A stretch of DNA of 64,000 nucleotides, from NCBI GenBank assembly GCA_946411385.1, contig CAMKDV010000011.1:62001-126000 (forward strand). Direction: 5' to 3'. Made by a program: the position numbers and the translations under genes. Position 1 is the first letter of the stretch; each line of letters opens with the position of its first letter. This stretch comes from an uncultured Bacteroidales bacterium (GTDB lineage: Bacteria > Bacteroidota > Bacteroidia > Bacteroidales > Paludibacteraceae). The notes below the pieces were generated by a model, which was given only the letters and a program-made list of their open reading frames with translations, did not search any database and was not told the origin of the DNA. Below are positions 1 through 9,492 of this stretch, in pieces.

Positions 1-150
1 ATAGAACAGACGGATGGCGGAGTGCCGTTCAAGAAATTGTCGGATTTCACGCTGGATTTGCTGTTACGGGGAATGTTCTCGGAGGAAGGAATGAGGCGTT
101 ATGAGGCGGTAATAGCTAAAGTGAAAGGTGAAAGGGAAATTGAAAATTGA
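1..150 (+). CDS. C-terminal end of a probable transcriptional regulator (partial)
   Basis: Frame 1 is open from the window edge to a TGA at 148-150, giving 49 residues. The visible part is a helical, leucine-rich stretch (ending TLDLLLRGMFSEEGMRRYEA) that looks like the last helix of a TetR/AcrR-type ligand-binding domain. That reading is inferred mainly from position: TetR regulators commonly head tolC-adaptor-RND operons in Bacteroidota. The last nine codons are made of the 7-bp repeat that fills the following gap, so the natural C-terminus seems to have been replaced or extended by repeat sequence. No DNA-binding domain is visible because the gene starts outside the window. Confidence 0.5.
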   Translation: MEQTDGGVPFKKLSDFTLDLLLRGMFSEEGMRRYEAVIAKVKGEREIEN

Positions 151-167
151 AAGGTGAAAATTGAAAG
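121..167 (+). repeat. Heptad repeat array, consensus (G/T)TGAAA(G/A)
   Basis: Six clear 7-bp units of the forms GTGAAAG, GTGAAAA and TTGAAAG, with one 6-bp slip at 135-140. The array starts inside the end of the preceding reading frame, supplies its stop codon, and runs to 22 nt before the tolC start. Confidence 0.85.
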
Positions 168-188
168 GAAAATAAATAATCAAAATAT

Positions 189-1526
189 ATGAAAAAAACG
201 ATAATCATAGCTATTCTTAGTTTGGCGTTCGGGATGAACATGCAAGCTGAGGATCATGTGATGGCGGCAACGAAACATCATGAGCCGTCGGAAAATCCGG
301 CATCGCTTGAATTGACGCTAAAAGAGGCACAGGACTATGCGGTAAAGCAGAATAGAAGTCTGAAAAATGCGTCTTTGGCTGTTCAGGAAGCCTACGCGCA
401 ACGCTGGCAGACGATAGCAGCCATGTTGCCGCAAGTGGATGGAAGTTACAGCTATAGCAACTACTTGGGCTATAGCGCGACGCTGTCGATGATGGGTAAC
501 GAAGTGAAGATCAATATGCCGAACGTAGGTGCGCTGGGTGTGACGGCTTCGATAGGAATAAACGGCCAAGGAATAGTAGGCGCGCTGCTGAACAACTTGG
601 CGATTGACATGAAAAAGATCGCGTTGGAGAAGAGCGAGAGTGAGATTCGCGGAAGTGTGATGAGCAGTTATGTGAGCGTGTTGGCGTTACAGAGTATATC
701 GTCGCTGTTGGACTCGAGTCTGGTAAATATTCAGGGACTGGAAGCTATCACGCAGAATGCCGTGAACGCGGGTGCAGCAGAGCAGACAACTGCCGATCAG
801 GTGCGCGTACGCGTGAATACATTAAAGAATAGTATCAATTCCCAGAAGCGTAACATAGAACTTGCTACGAACAGCCTGAAAGTGCTGTTGGATGTGCCGG
901 TAGAGACCACTCTGACTCTGACGGAGGATATACAGACGATACTTTCGCCGGAGCGTGTACTGTCGTTGCTTGGGGAGAATTTCAACATTGCAAATAACCT
1001 CAACTACCAACTTTTGCAAAAGCAGACGGAGCTTGCCGAAAAGAACGTGCACATGGCCGGTTGGGCGTATGGTCCGACAGTCAGTCTGGCTTACAATTAC
1101 ACCAACCAGATGTATTACGGCGAAGGTGGCATGCGAATGACGCCGCCTAACGTGGTGCAGGTGAGTGTGAGAATGCCATTGTGGTCCAGCGGAAAGCGTG
1201 CCGCAGGTGTGGTGGAAAAGAAGATCGCATTGGAGGAAGCCAGAAATACTTTATCCGAAACGACGGATAACCTGGGTATACAATACCAGCAGTTGCGTTT
1301 CAACTTGCAGAATGCATACGAGACGTATACGAACGAAGTGGACAATATAGATGTGGCCAAACGGGTGTTTGCCTCCACGACGAACAAGTATTACTGGGGA
1401 ACGGCAAGCAATATGGAGCTGACGAACGCAAGCAATGACCTGATCTCGGCGCAGAGTTCGTACGTACAGGCAGTGCTGAGCCTGGTAAATGCACAAGTAG
1501 AACTGGAGAAATTCCTGAATAATTAG
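189..1526 (+). CDS. TolC family outer membrane efflux protein
   Basis: 445 residues. An N-terminal signal peptide (MKKTIIIAILSLAFGMNMQA, cleavage near residue 20) is followed by two OEP-type repeats, roughly residues 40-225 and 255-440, rich in long amphipathic helices with Ala, Gln and Asn, as expected for the alpha-barrel of a TolC trimer. It forms the outer-membrane exit duct of a tripartite pump. The adaptor and RND genes follow directly in the same orientation, so the three are almost certainly one operon. The start is chosen for the signal peptide and lies 22 nt after a heptad array. Substrate cannot be told from sequence. Confidence 0.93.
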   Translation: MKKTIIIAILSLAFGMNMQAEDHVMAATKHHEPSENPASLELTLKEAQDYAVKQNRSLKNASLAVQEAYAQRWQTIAAMLPQVDGSYSYSNYLGYSATLSMMGNEVKINMPNVGALGVTASIGINGQGIVGALLNNLAIDMKKIALEKSESEIRGSVMSSYVSVLALQSISSLLDSSLVNIQGLEAITQNAVNAGAAEQTTADQVRVRVNTLKNSINSQKRNIELATNSLKVLLDVPVETTLTLTEDIQTILSPERVLSLLGENFNIANNLNYQLLQKQTELAEKNVHMAGWAYGPTVSLAYNYTNQMYYGEGGMRMTPPNVVQVSVRMPLWSSGKRAAGVVEKKIALEEARNTLSETTDNLGIQYQQLRFNLQNAYETYTNEVDNIDVAKRVFASTTNKYYWGTASNMELTNASNDLISAQSSYVQAVLSLVNAQVELEKFLNN

Positions 1527-1561
1527 GTGAAAAGTGAAAGGTGAAAGTTGAAAGGTGAAAT
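1527..1561 (+). repeat. Heptad repeat array, consensus (G/T)TGAAA(G/A/T)
   Basis: Five perfect-period 7-bp units begin at the base immediately after the TAG stop of the TolC gene. The rest of the gap to 1613 is A/G-rich (with further GAAAG words) and leads to the adaptor start. Confidence 0.9.
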
Positions 1562-1613
1562 AATCGTTCGAACGAAAGTGAGATAAGAAAATTGAAAGAA
1601 AAATATATATACA

Positions 1614-2624
1614 ATGAAAAAGATATTCGTATATTCGCTGGCAGTGATGATGTTGATAGGCTGCAGCAAACAGACAGAACAAACAGAAGCTCAGGAAGAA
1701 GAGCGCGTGGAGCAAGTGCGCACGACGGTATTGCAGCCTCGTGAGATAGAGCGCGTCATCTCGGTATCAACCAACCTGCAAGGCTACCTGACGCAGAATG
1801 TGGCGCCATCGGTAACCGGCAAGATAGAGCATATCTACTGCGAGGTAGGCGACAACAAACGCACAGGCGATATGCTCGTCAGGATGGATCAGACCCAATA
1901 CAAGACGACGAAGATCTCGCTGTCGAACGTGGAGATTGAATACAACCGCGTACGCGAACTGCTCAAGTCGGGTTCGGCTACGCAGCAGCAGTTCGATCAG
2001 CTGAAAGCGCAATTCGACCAAGCCAAAGAGCAGTTGGAGTTCTTGGAGGCAAACACGTACGTAAGGGCTCCTTTCAGTGGTGTGATTTCCGCAAAAACCT
2101 ACGAGGACGGCGAGTTGTATACCGGTCAGCCAATCGTAGTGCTGACGCAGATCAACAAACTGAAAGCTCTGATAGCTATACCAGAGACCTATTTCCCGCT
2201 GGTGAAAGAAGGAATGAAACTGACTCTGACCAGCACCATCTATCCTGATAAGGTCTTTCCGGCAATGGTGGAGATCATCTATCCGACGATAGACGCATCG
2301 AGCCACACTTTCCAGGCTAAGATACAGATACCTAATGACAAACTGCTGTTGCGTCCGGGTATGTACGTGACCACAACATTGGGTTTGGGCAAAGAGAACG
2401 CTATAGTCGTTCCTTATCAAAGCGTAGAGAAACTGGTGGGCGCCAATGACCGCTACGTGTTCATCAACGACAATGGGCGTGCAAAGCGTGTGGCTGTAAC
2501 CCTCGGCCAACGCTTTGACCAAGATATAGAGATCATCTCACTGGAGATCAAGGCAGGTGTGGAGATGGTGACCACCGGACAACATAAGCTGGTGGATGGC
2601 GTGAAGATAAATGTGGTAGAATGA
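1614..2624 (+). CDS. RND efflux pump periplasmic adaptor (HlyD/AcrA family lipoprotein)
   Basis: 336 residues. The N-terminus carries a lipoprotein signal with lipobox LIGC (Cys17). The biotinyl-lipoyl-like half-motifs flank a short coiled-coil hairpin: first half around residues 60-80 (APSVTGKIEHIYCEVGD), hairpin around 95-145 (Gln-rich), second half around 150-165 (APFSGVIS). A beta-barrel and a membrane-proximal domain follow. It bridges the inner-membrane RND pump and the TolC duct in the periplasm. It sits between those two genes (87 nt and 42 nt gaps, both filled with repeat sequence). The family is clear; the substrate is not. Confidence 0.93.
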   Translation: MKKIFVYSLAVMMLIGCSKQTEQTEAQEEERVEQVRTTVLQPREIERVISVSTNLQGYLTQNVAPSVTGKIEHIYCEVGDNKRTGDMLVRMDQTQYKTTKISLSNVEIEYNRVRELLKSGSATQQQFDQLKAQFDQAKEQLEFLEANTYVRAPFSGVISAKTYEDGELYTGQPIVVLTQINKLKALIAIPETYFPLVKEGMKLTLTSTIYPDKVFPAMVEIIYPTIDASSHTFQAKIQIPNDKLLLRPGMYVTTTLGLGKENAIVVPYQSVEKLVGANDRYVFINDNGRAKRVAVTLGQRFDQDIEIISLEIKAGVEMVTTGQHKLVDGVKINVVE

Positions 2625-2666
2625 TTTACCATTTGTTCATTTACCATTTACAATTGAGATTACATT
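2624..2666 (+). repeat. Heptad repeat array, consensus ATTTACC
   Basis: Begins at the last base of the adaptor stop codon. Units ATTTACC, an 8-bp ATTTGTTC, ATTTACC, ATTTACA, then decaying 7-bp units run right up to the ATG of the RND gene at 2667. The whole 42-nt gap is array. Confidence 0.75.
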
Positions 2667-5600
2667 ATGGCTATCTATAAAACAGCGATAGAGAAACCTG
2701 TTACCACTGCGTTGATTTTCGTGGCGGTGATAGTGATTGGTATATTCTCGTTTCTGAGACTACCTATCGACCAGTTCCCTGAGATGGATCCCCCGTATAT
2801 CACGGTGATGACCACCTATCCGGGTGCCTCAGCCAGTGAGATGGAGACGAACGTGACGAAGATTATGGAGAACGCGTTGACGTCCGTCGACCACCTGAAG
2901 CATATCACTTCGCAGAGCAAGGACAACATCTCGATGGTGACTCTGGAATTAGAGTGGGGCAGCAACATGGACGAGGCGACGAACGACGTGCGTTCGTTTG
3001 TAGATATGGCGGCCAACAATCTGCCTGACAACTGCGCCAAGCCAGTGATATTCAAGCTATCGACATCCACGATGCCGATCTGCCAGTATTCGATCACAGC
3101 CGATGAGACCTATGCCGGTCTGGACAAGATTCTGAATGACGAAGTAGTGCCTCAGCTGAACCATATAGACGGTATAGGTAACATATCGCTATCGGGTTCA
3201 CCGGACCGCTATGTGTATGTGAATATCGACCAGCAGAAGTTGGACGCATACGGCATATCGCTTGAGCAGGTAGGTCAAGTGGTATCCGCGAACAACCTCA
3301 ACCTCTCGTCAGGCACGATCAAGATGCCTCAAGAGCAGTATCAGATGCAGGTGCGTTCGGAGTACATCGAGTCGTCGGAGATAGAAAACCTCATGGTAGC
3401 AATGAGTCCGATGGGTCAACAGGTGTTCATCCGCGACATTGCTACCGTAAAAGATACCATAAAGGACCTCAGCCTTGACGAGAAGACCAACGGTCGTGAG
3501 GCCGTTCGACTGGTGATAGCCAAGCAGACCGGCGCAAACACGGTGCAGGTATGCCGTGATGTGCGCAAAGAACTTGCCAAGATACAGAAGCAGCTGCCCA
3601 CAGACGTGAAGATAGAGAAGATCTATGACTCGTCGGAGAACATACAGAACAGTATCAACTCACTGGAAGAATCCGTGCTGTACGCCCTTCTGTTCGTGGT
3701 GCTGGTAGTGCTGTTCTTCCTGGGCAAATGGCGTGCCACGATTATCATCGGTATCACTATTCCTATCGCGCTTATCGTGGCGTTCATCTACTTGGGTGTA
3801 GCTGACAGTTCGATCAACATCATCTCGCTGTGTTCGCTGACGATAGCCATCGGTATGGTGGTGGATGATGCGATTGTTGTGCTGGAGAATATCACGCGTC
3901 ACGTGGAGCGTGGCGAAGATCCTCATGAGGCAGCTATCTACGCAACGAATGAGGTGTGGGTATCGGTGATTGCGACGACGCTGGTGCTGGTGGCCGTATT
4001 CGTGCCGTTGACCATGCTCAACGGTATGGCCGGTATCATGTTCCACGAGTTGGGCTGGATAGTAACGGTAGTATGCTGTACATCCACCGGTGTAGCCATC
4101 ACGCTGACGCCTATGCTGTGCTCCAAGCTATTGAGAGCCAAGAAGGTACATGTGGATGAAGAAGGCAACCTGATAGATGACGAAGCCGGCAAGAAGTCGT
4201 GGTACGACCGTACGGTGGTGAGGATGCTGGATGTGATAGACGATGCTTATGCCAAGACCCTGGGTTGGTGTTTGCGCCATAAGACGATAACGTTGCTGAT
4301 ACTGTTCGCATTGTTTGCTGCATCGCTGACGCCTGTATTCACGGGCAAGATCGGTACGGACTTTATGCAGGAGCAGGATAACGGCCGATTGAGCGTTACA
4401 GTCAAGCTGCAGCGCGGAACGCGTATCGAAGAGACCCTGAAGACCGCTCGCCGGCTTGAGGCACGATTTGTGGAGCTTGTTCCTGAGATACAGTTGATCA
4501 ATACGACCGCCGGTTCGAATGATGATGCATCGATAGCAGCCCTGTTCACCTCGACGATGAACAACAAGATTCAGATGACCGTTCGTCTGCCCAAGAAGTG
4601 GGAGCGTGACCGCGACATCTGGACTATAGCCGAGATTCTTCGTCAAGAGATGGCTACCTATCCTGAGATTAACGAGTTCCAGTGCGCTGTTTCGTCCGGT
4701 GGTCCGGGTGGCGGTAATACGGTAGACCTGGAGATATACGGTTATGATTTTGATCGTACTTCGCAACTGGCAGAGCAGTGTCGTCAGATGATTTCAGCGC
4801 TTCCCGGTTCGCGCGACGTGAATATCAGCCGTGAGGAAGACCGTCCGGATATCAAGATTACCGTGGACAAGGAGAAAGCTTCACGTCTGGGGTTGAGTTC
4901 GGCGACTATCTCCACCTATCTGCGTAACCGTGTTGCCGGCATGACCTGCGGCTATCTGAAGGATGACGGTTCGGAGTACGATATAGTAGTCCGCCTGATG
5001 GAAGAGGACCGCAACTCTATCTCCGATATATTGAACCTTTCTATCCCGACCGCTACGGGCAAGGTGGTCAAACTGACCGAGGTGGCCGAGGTTGGCGAAT
5101 ACTGGGCGCCACCTACCATCGAGCGTAAGGCACGCCAGCGTATAGTAACCGTCAAGGCTACACCGTACAACACCACGCTGGGTGAACTGGCGCAGGCCAT
5201 TGAGACGCAGGTGATTCCCCAACTCGACATGCCTGTAGGATACTCCACACATATAGGCGGTAACTATGAGACGCAACAGGATACATTCGGCGATATGATT
5301 CTGTTAGGACTGATGATTATCATGCTCGTGTATATCGTTATGGCGTCACAATTCGAGAGCCTGAGAATGCCTGCCATCATCATGTTCACTGTGCCGTTTG
5401 CACTGTCGGGTGTGATTATTGCTCTATGGCTGACTCACCGTTCGCTGGATATGATTGGTGCACTGGGATTGGTGCTGCTGGTAGGTATCGTGGTGAAGAA
5501 CGGTATCGTGCTGGTGGATTACATCAACCTTCTGCGTGAGCGCGGACATGAGCTCAACGAGGCTATCCAAATGGCCGGTCGCAGCCGTATACGTCCGGTG

Positions 5601-5855
5601 CTGATGACAGCCTTTACGACTATTCTGGGTATGGTGCCGATGGCCGTATCCAACGGCGAAGGTGCCGAGATGTGGCAGCCTCTGGGTATCGTCGTTATCG
5701 GCGGTCTGACAGTATCCACATTCCTGACGCTGTTTATCGTACCTGTGCTGTACGGCGTAATGTCACGTCACGGTGACCGCGAGAAGACAGAGAAACTCCG
5801 CAAGAAGTTCATCTTTATGCAGATCAAAGTAAAAGATAAGGAGGAAAAGAAATGA
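2667..5855 (+). CDS. RND family inner-membrane efflux transporter (AcrB-like)
   Basis: 1062 residues, the usual length for hydrophobe/amphiphile RND pumps. A first membrane helix at about residues 10-28 is followed by a large periplasmic loop (about 35-335), a helix bundle (about 340-540), a second loop (about 560-870) and a second bundle (about 880-1035). The proton-relay Asp pair is present in GMVVDDAIVVLENI near residues 400-401. It uses the proton gradient to expel small molecules through the TolC-like duct. The last four bases overlap the start of the next gene (ATGA), showing tight coupling. The tail past residue 1035 is charged and cytoplasmic. Confidence 0.96.
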   Translation: MAIYKTAIEKPVTTALIFVAVIVIGIFSFLRLPIDQFPEMDPPYITVMTTYPGASASEMETNVTKIMENALTSVDHLKHITSQSKDNISMVTLELEWGSNMDEATNDVRSFVDMAANNLPDNCAKPVIFKLSTSTMPICQYSITADETYAGLDKILNDEVVPQLNHIDGIGNISLSGSPDRYVYVNIDQQKLDAYGISLEQVGQVVSANNLNLSSGTIKMPQEQYQMQVRSEYIESSEIENLMVAMSPMGQQVFIRDIATVKDTIKDLSLDEKTNGREAVRLVIAKQTGANTVQVCRDVRKELAKIQKQLPTDVKIEKIYDSSENIQNSINSLEESVLYALLFVVLVVLFFLGKWRATIIIGITIPIALIVAFIYLGVADSSINIISLCSLTIAIGMVVDDAIVVLENITRHVERGEDPHEAAIYATNEVWVSVIATTLVLVAVFVPLTMLNGMAGIMFHELGWIVTVVCCTSTGVAITLTPMLCSKLLRAKKVHVDEEGNLIDDEAGKKSWYDRTVVRMLDVIDDAYAKTLGWCLRHKTITLLILFALFAASLTPVFTGKIGTDFMQEQDNGRLSVTVKLQRGTRIEETLKTARRLEARFVELVPEIQLINTTAGSNDDASIAALFTSTMNNKIQMTVRLPKKWERDRDIWTIAEILRQEMATYPEINEFQCAVSSGGPGGGNTVDLEIYGYDFDRTSQLAEQCRQMISALPGSRDVNISREEDRPDIKITVDKEKASRLGLSSATISTYLRNRVAGMTCGYLKDDGSEYDIVVRLMEEDRNSISDILNLSIPTATGKVVKLTEVAEVGEYWAPPTIERKARQRIVTVKATPYNTTLGELAQAIETQVIPQLDMPVGYSTHIGGNYETQQDTFGDMILLGLMIIMLVYIVMASQFESLRMPAIIMFTVPFALSGVIIALWLTHRSLDMIGALGLVLLVGIVVKNGIVLVDYINLLRERGHELNEAIQMAGRSRIRPVLMTAFTTILGMVPMAVSNGEGAEMWQPLGIVVIGGLTVSTFLTLFIVPVLYGVMSRHGDREKTEKLRKKFIFMQIKVKDKEEKK

Positions 5856-6145
5856 AAAGTGTAATGATAGTGTTCAACCAGGCTAACACGGGTAGGGTGG
5901 AATACATGCTTGATGTGCTTGATATTAAGGGCTTCACGTTCTTTGAGCAGGTTCAGGGACGTGGTACGAACGGCGGTGAACCGCGTCGTGGTACGCACGC
6001 TTGGCCTGAGATGAACTCGTGCGTGATCACCGTGGTGGATGACGAGAAAGTGCCGGTGCTGTTGGAGTCCGTCAAGAAACTCGATATGCGTAACGAGGAA
6101 GTGGGTGTTCGCGCGTTTGTATGGAACATCGAACAGACTGTATAG
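5852..6145 (+). CDS. PII-like small protein coupled to the RND pump
   Basis: 97 residues with a ferredoxin-like PII/DUF-type fold pattern: a first strand and helix (MIVFNQANTGRVEYMLDVLD), a loop with QGRGTNGGEP in the place of the PII T-loop, and an ending strand VGVRAFVWNIEQ. Small PII-superfamily proteins of this kind are known next to metal or RND transporters. The gene starts inside the RND stop codon (4-nt overlap), so the two are translationally coupled, which suggests it senses a ligand or regulates the pump. That role is inference. The last 25 nt overlap the next gene. Confidence 0.75.
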   Translation: MKSVMIVFNQANTGRVEYMLDVLDIKGFTFFEQVQGRGTNGGEPRRGTHAWPEMNSCVITVVDDEKVPVLLESVKKLDMRNEEVGVRAFVWNIEQTV

Positions 6146-7050
6146 TAGGCCGATTTGCCCCAAGCCCCACGGGTGAGATGCATTTGGGCAATGTACTTGC
6201 CGCTTTGTTGTCTTGGGTGTCAGCCCGACAACAAGGCGGCTTGTGGCGTTTGAGGATAGAGGATCTTGATCCTCAACGTTCGCGGCGGGAATATGCCGAG
6301 CAGTTGATGCGCGATCTGGAATGGCTCGGGCTGACCTGGGATGGGGAAGTGGTGTGGCAGTCGAAACGAGCTGAGGTTTATGAGCAGTACCTAAATCAAT
6401 TGGCTAACATCCGTGAGAACCGCGGAATTGGTACAGGATCCCTTGTTTATCCGTGCACTTGTACGCGAAATGAGATTCTTGCAGCGCAAGCTCCGCACGA
6501 GAGTGACGGAAGGATTGTGTATCCGGGAACGTGTCGCAACAAGAATATCCAATCGAGCAAGGCGGCTATTCGGTTGATAGTGTCGGATGAACAGATTGAA
6601 TATGAGGATAGGGTATACGGGCATCAGGCTGTGAATCTGGCTACGCATTGCGGGGATTTTATTGTTCGGCGTTCGGATGGCGTGTTTGCTTACCAACTGG
6701 CTGTGGTGGTGGATGATGCGGAGATGGGCGTGACGGAGATTGTTCGCGGAAGAGACCTGCTGTTGTCTGCTGCGCAGCAGTTGTATTTGTACCGATTGTT
6801 GGGCTTTCAAGAGCCACTGTTCTGCCATCACCCGTTGCTTGTTAATGAACAGGGACAACGCTTATGCAAACGTGACAAGTCGTTGGAAATAAGCGCTATG
6901 CGGAAGAAGATGACTGCGCAAGAAATAATTGGGCTGCTTGCTTATACAATGGGGCTGACGCCTGCAAGAGAAGCGTTGACGCCGGAACAATTGCTGCCGT
7001 TGTTCGACTGGAATAAGATGGGTCGCGAGGATAAATGTCCGTATATATAG
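6121..7050 (+). CDS. gluQ: Glutamyl-Q tRNA(Asp) synthetase
   Basis: 309 residues, typical for GluQ (YadB), a paralogue of the GluRS catalytic domain without the anticodon-binding part. It attaches glutamate to queuosine in tRNA(Asp). The class I HIGH motif is HLGN at residues 21-24 after RFAPSPTGEM, the KMSKS-like motif is KRDKS near residue 250, and a zinc site is suggested by PCTCTR and YPGTC. The ATG lies within the end of the PII-like gene. Full-length GluRS would be about 500 residues, and the absent anticodon domain favours GluQ. Its presence in a pump operon is probably fortuitous. Confidence 0.9.
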   Translation: MEHRTDCIVGRFAPSPTGEMHLGNVLAALLSWVSARQQGGLWRLRIEDLDPQRSRREYAEQLMRDLEWLGLTWDGEVVWQSKRAEVYEQYLNQLANIRENRGIGTGSLVYPCTCTRNEILAAQAPHESDGRIVYPGTCRNKNIQSSKAAIRLIVSDEQIEYEDRVYGHQAVNLATHCGDFIVRRSDGVFAYQLAVVVDDAEMGVTEIVRGRDLLLSAAQQLYLYRLLGFQEPLFCHHPLLVNEQGQRLCKRDKSLEISAMRKKMTAQEIIGLLAYTMGLTPAREALTPEQLLPLFDWNKMGREDKCPYI

Positions 7051-7287
7051 GCAGAAATTTAGGCCAAATTTTCAACTTCACGGGATATATACGTAGTATA
7101 TATAAGGTAGGGTAGGATACGTGATTGGTCCGATAAACCCCTGATAAGCCTCTGTGGAGAGTGTTATGCGCAGGTGGTTGGAGTGGCATAGCCAAAGCAA
7201 GCAATGAACTTACCCTTGTATAAATCATGCCTCAATACCGCAAGATGACTTAAAAATAACATTAGAATGAATTTTTTTGCAAAAAAA
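7051..7287. other. Non-coding gap with a 7+3+7 palindrome
   Basis: No gene was found in the 409 nt between gluQ and the ppiD-like gene; the promoter at 7288-7319 and a leader of about 135 nt occupy its right end. The only structure in the left part is TATATAC-GTA-GTATATA at 7086-7102, an AT-rich palindrome that could be an operator or a weak hairpin. A short open frame at 7330-7554 overlapping the next gene has no protein character. Confidence 0.5.
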
Positions 7288-7319
7288 CTTGCAAATATCA
7301 AATATTTTTTGTAACTTTG
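7288..7319 (+). promoter_or_regulatory. Bacteroidota-type promoter for the ppiD-like gene
   Basis: CTTG at 7288-7291 (one mismatch to TTTG), exactly 20 nt, then TAACTTTG at 7312-7319, matching TAnnTTTG. It shares the extended TTGCAAAT word with the other promoters here. Expected transcription start is near 7326, leaving a leader of about 135 nt. Confidence 0.8.
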
Positions 7320-7459
7320 TGCCCGTTTTGTGCGCTGCTTGGAAAAAAACGCCGGGCAGACGCATGGAATATGTGTCCGATTTTTGGAAAAAACAGGAAA
7401 CTATTACGGGAAAAATCAGGACACAATAGAGGAAATAATTAAAACACTATTAATAAATT

Positions 7460-9469
7460 ATGGCAACATTACAACGTATTCGCAATCATGGCTATTTCCT
7501 GCTGATTATCGTGGGTTTGGCTATGCTTGCATTTGTTTTGGGAGACCTTCTTAACTCGGGTTCGTCGTATATGAACAAGAGCCGCGAGTATATCGGTGAG
7601 ATAGAAGGCGAGAAAATTCATTACACGGAGTATGAATCGGCTGTTGAGCAGTTGACAGAGGTGTACAAGATCGAGTCGGGAAGAAACGATTTTGACGAAG
7701 ATCTGCACGCACAGATTCGCAATCAGGTATGGCAGATGCTGGTGACGAAGTACACACTTCAGCATCAGGGCGAGATGATCGGTATGGACGTGACGGCAGA
7801 CGAGCTCTATGAGCTTTGCGCCGGTGCACATCCTCATCAACTGATCACATCGCGTCGTGCTTTTGCCGGTGCTGACGGACAATTTGACCGCGCTTATCTG
7901 CTGAACTTCCTTTCCTCGATCGAGACTGAGACTGATGACCGCGAGATGCAGGCTAACCTCCAGCAGGCCAAGAACTATTGGATGTACTGGGAGAACGCCG
8001 TGAAGCTGACTGCTATGCAAGAGAAGTATACCGGCTTGCTGCAGCACCTGATTTCGGCTAACAAGATCGACGCCAAGTACGCTGCTCAGTCGCGCGAGAC
8101 GAAGGTGGATGCCGCTTATATTATGAAGCCGTACTATGCAGTAGCTGATTCGCTGGTAACAGTTAGCAACAACGACATCAAGAAGATCTACGACGAGCGC
8201 AAGCAGATGTACAAGCAGACTCCTAACCGCGACATCGCTTACGTAGCGTTCCCTATCATTCCGAGCGAGACGGACTACGAGATGACCGAGAAGGCGATGC
8301 AGACTATCGAAGAGGAGTTCCGCACGACGGAGGATATTGCATTGGTAGTCAACAGCAATTCCGATGTAACGTACGACGGCCGCAACATGTCGGAGCAGAG
8401 CATCCCCGAGGAATACAAGGAGTTTGCTTTCCACAAGGGCGCCAAAGCCGGCGACTTCATGCCTCTGACCTATGATGCAGAGAACCGCATCTTCCGTATG
8501 GCTCGTCTGGTAGAGTGCGGATTCAGCATGCCTGACTCCGTGAAACTCAAAGGTATAGCTACCAAAGAGGGAGAGGAAGATTTTGACTACGACTGGATGG
8601 CTGAGAACGATCTGCCGAAGAACATTGCCGAGCCTGCATTTGCCGGCAAGGTAGGTACTCGCTTTACCGTAAACATGGGCGAGGATCGTACGTTCGAAAT
8701 CACGGGTCTGACGAAAGCCACACCGAAGGTGAAGATTGCTATCATCGAGCAGTCGGTTACTCCGTCGAGCAAGACCTATTCGGCTATTTTCAACGCTGCC
8801 AAGCAGTTTGTAATCAACAACACCAACGAGGAAGCTTTCCGCGCTGCGGCTGAAGAGGAGCAGAAAGAAGTGCTGACCGCCAATGTTCAGAAGATGTCGA
8901 ACAAAGTGAATGACTTGAAGAGCAGTCGTCCGATTGTTCGTTGGGCATTCGAGGCTAAGGAAGGCCAGGTAAGTGATGTATTTGAGTGCGGCAAGGAGTA
9001 TATCGTGGCTGTACTGACCGGCACACACGACGGCGAGTACCGCGACTTCGAGGAAGTGAAGAGTACGCTGCGTTATGAGGCTGTCAACCGCAAGAAAGCT
9101 GAGTATATCACCAAGCAGGTAGCCAACGTGGCTACGCTGGAAGAGGCTGCTACGGCACTGAACGTGGAGGTTAAGAACGTTCAGGGATTGACGAAAGACT
9201 CGTATCGTTTCGGTAGCGAAGGCATGGAGCCTGCTGCTATCGGAGCAGCCTTTGCTACTCCGGCTCACCAGCTGTCGAAGCCCGTTCGCGGCAATCAGGG
9301 TGTTCTGCTCATCGTACCTGCTGAGACTCAGGAGGCTGCGGCTGAGGTGAACTACGAGACCGAGATTGCCAACATGAATGCACGCATGGCTTACTCGCTT
9401 CCATATCAACTGCTCAACAATATCGAGCAGCATGCCGAGATTGTTGACGATAGAGCAAAGTTCCAATAA
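7460..9469 (+). CDS. PpiD/SurA-type periplasmic folding factor
   Basis: 669 residues. One membrane anchor near residues 11-30 (FLLIIVGLAMLAFVLGDLL) is followed by a SurA_N-like chaperone domain starting GEIEGEKIHYTEYE and a long periplasmic part. The C-terminal portion matches the Bacteroidota PpiD ending (RPIVRWAFEAKEGQVSDVFE, then SKPVRGNQGVLLIV). Family members carry a parvulin (PpiC) domain in the middle; here the corresponding region, about residues 340-420, is short and I cannot pick out a parvulin active-site pattern, so catalysis is doubtful while the chaperone role is likely. It is a single-gene unit with its own promoter (7288) and terminator (9493). Confidence 0.85.
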   Translation: MATLQRIRNHGYFLLIIVGLAMLAFVLGDLLNSGSSYMNKSREYIGEIEGEKIHYTEYESAVEQLTEVYKIESGRNDFDEDLHAQIRNQVWQMLVTKYTLQHQGEMIGMDVTADELYELCAGAHPHQLITSRRAFAGADGQFDRAYLLNFLSSIETETDDREMQANLQQAKNYWMYWENAVKLTAMQEKYTGLLQHLISANKIDAKYAAQSRETKVDAAYIMKPYYAVADSLVTVSNNDIKKIYDERKQMYKQTPNRDIAYVAFPIIPSETDYEMTEKAMQTIEEEFRTTEDIALVVNSNSDVTYDGRNMSEQSIPEEYKEFAFHKGAKAGDFMPLTYDAENRIFRMARLVECGFSMPDSVKLKGIATKEGEEDFDYDWMAENDLPKNIAEPAFAGKVGTRFTVNMGEDRTFEITGLTKATPKVKIAIIEQSVTPSSKTYSAIFNAAKQFVINNTNEEAFRAAAEEEQKEVLTANVQKMSNKVNDLKSSRPIVRWAFEAKEGQVSDVFECGKEYIVAVLTGTHDGEYRDFEEVKSTLRYEAVNRKKAEYITKQVANVATLEEAATALNVEVKNVQGLTKDSYRFGSEGMEPAAIGAAFATPAHQLSKPVRGNQGVLLIVPAETQEAAAEVNYETEIANMNARMAYSLPYQLLNNIEQHAEIVDDRAKFQ

Positions 9470-9492
9470 TCGTCCGATAAGGTAGATTTTAG

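Noticed and set aside
7330..7554. Short frame upstream of and overlapping the ppiD-like gene
   Set aside because: No protein-like composition, and it overlaps the true start region in another frame. More likely a plain leader.
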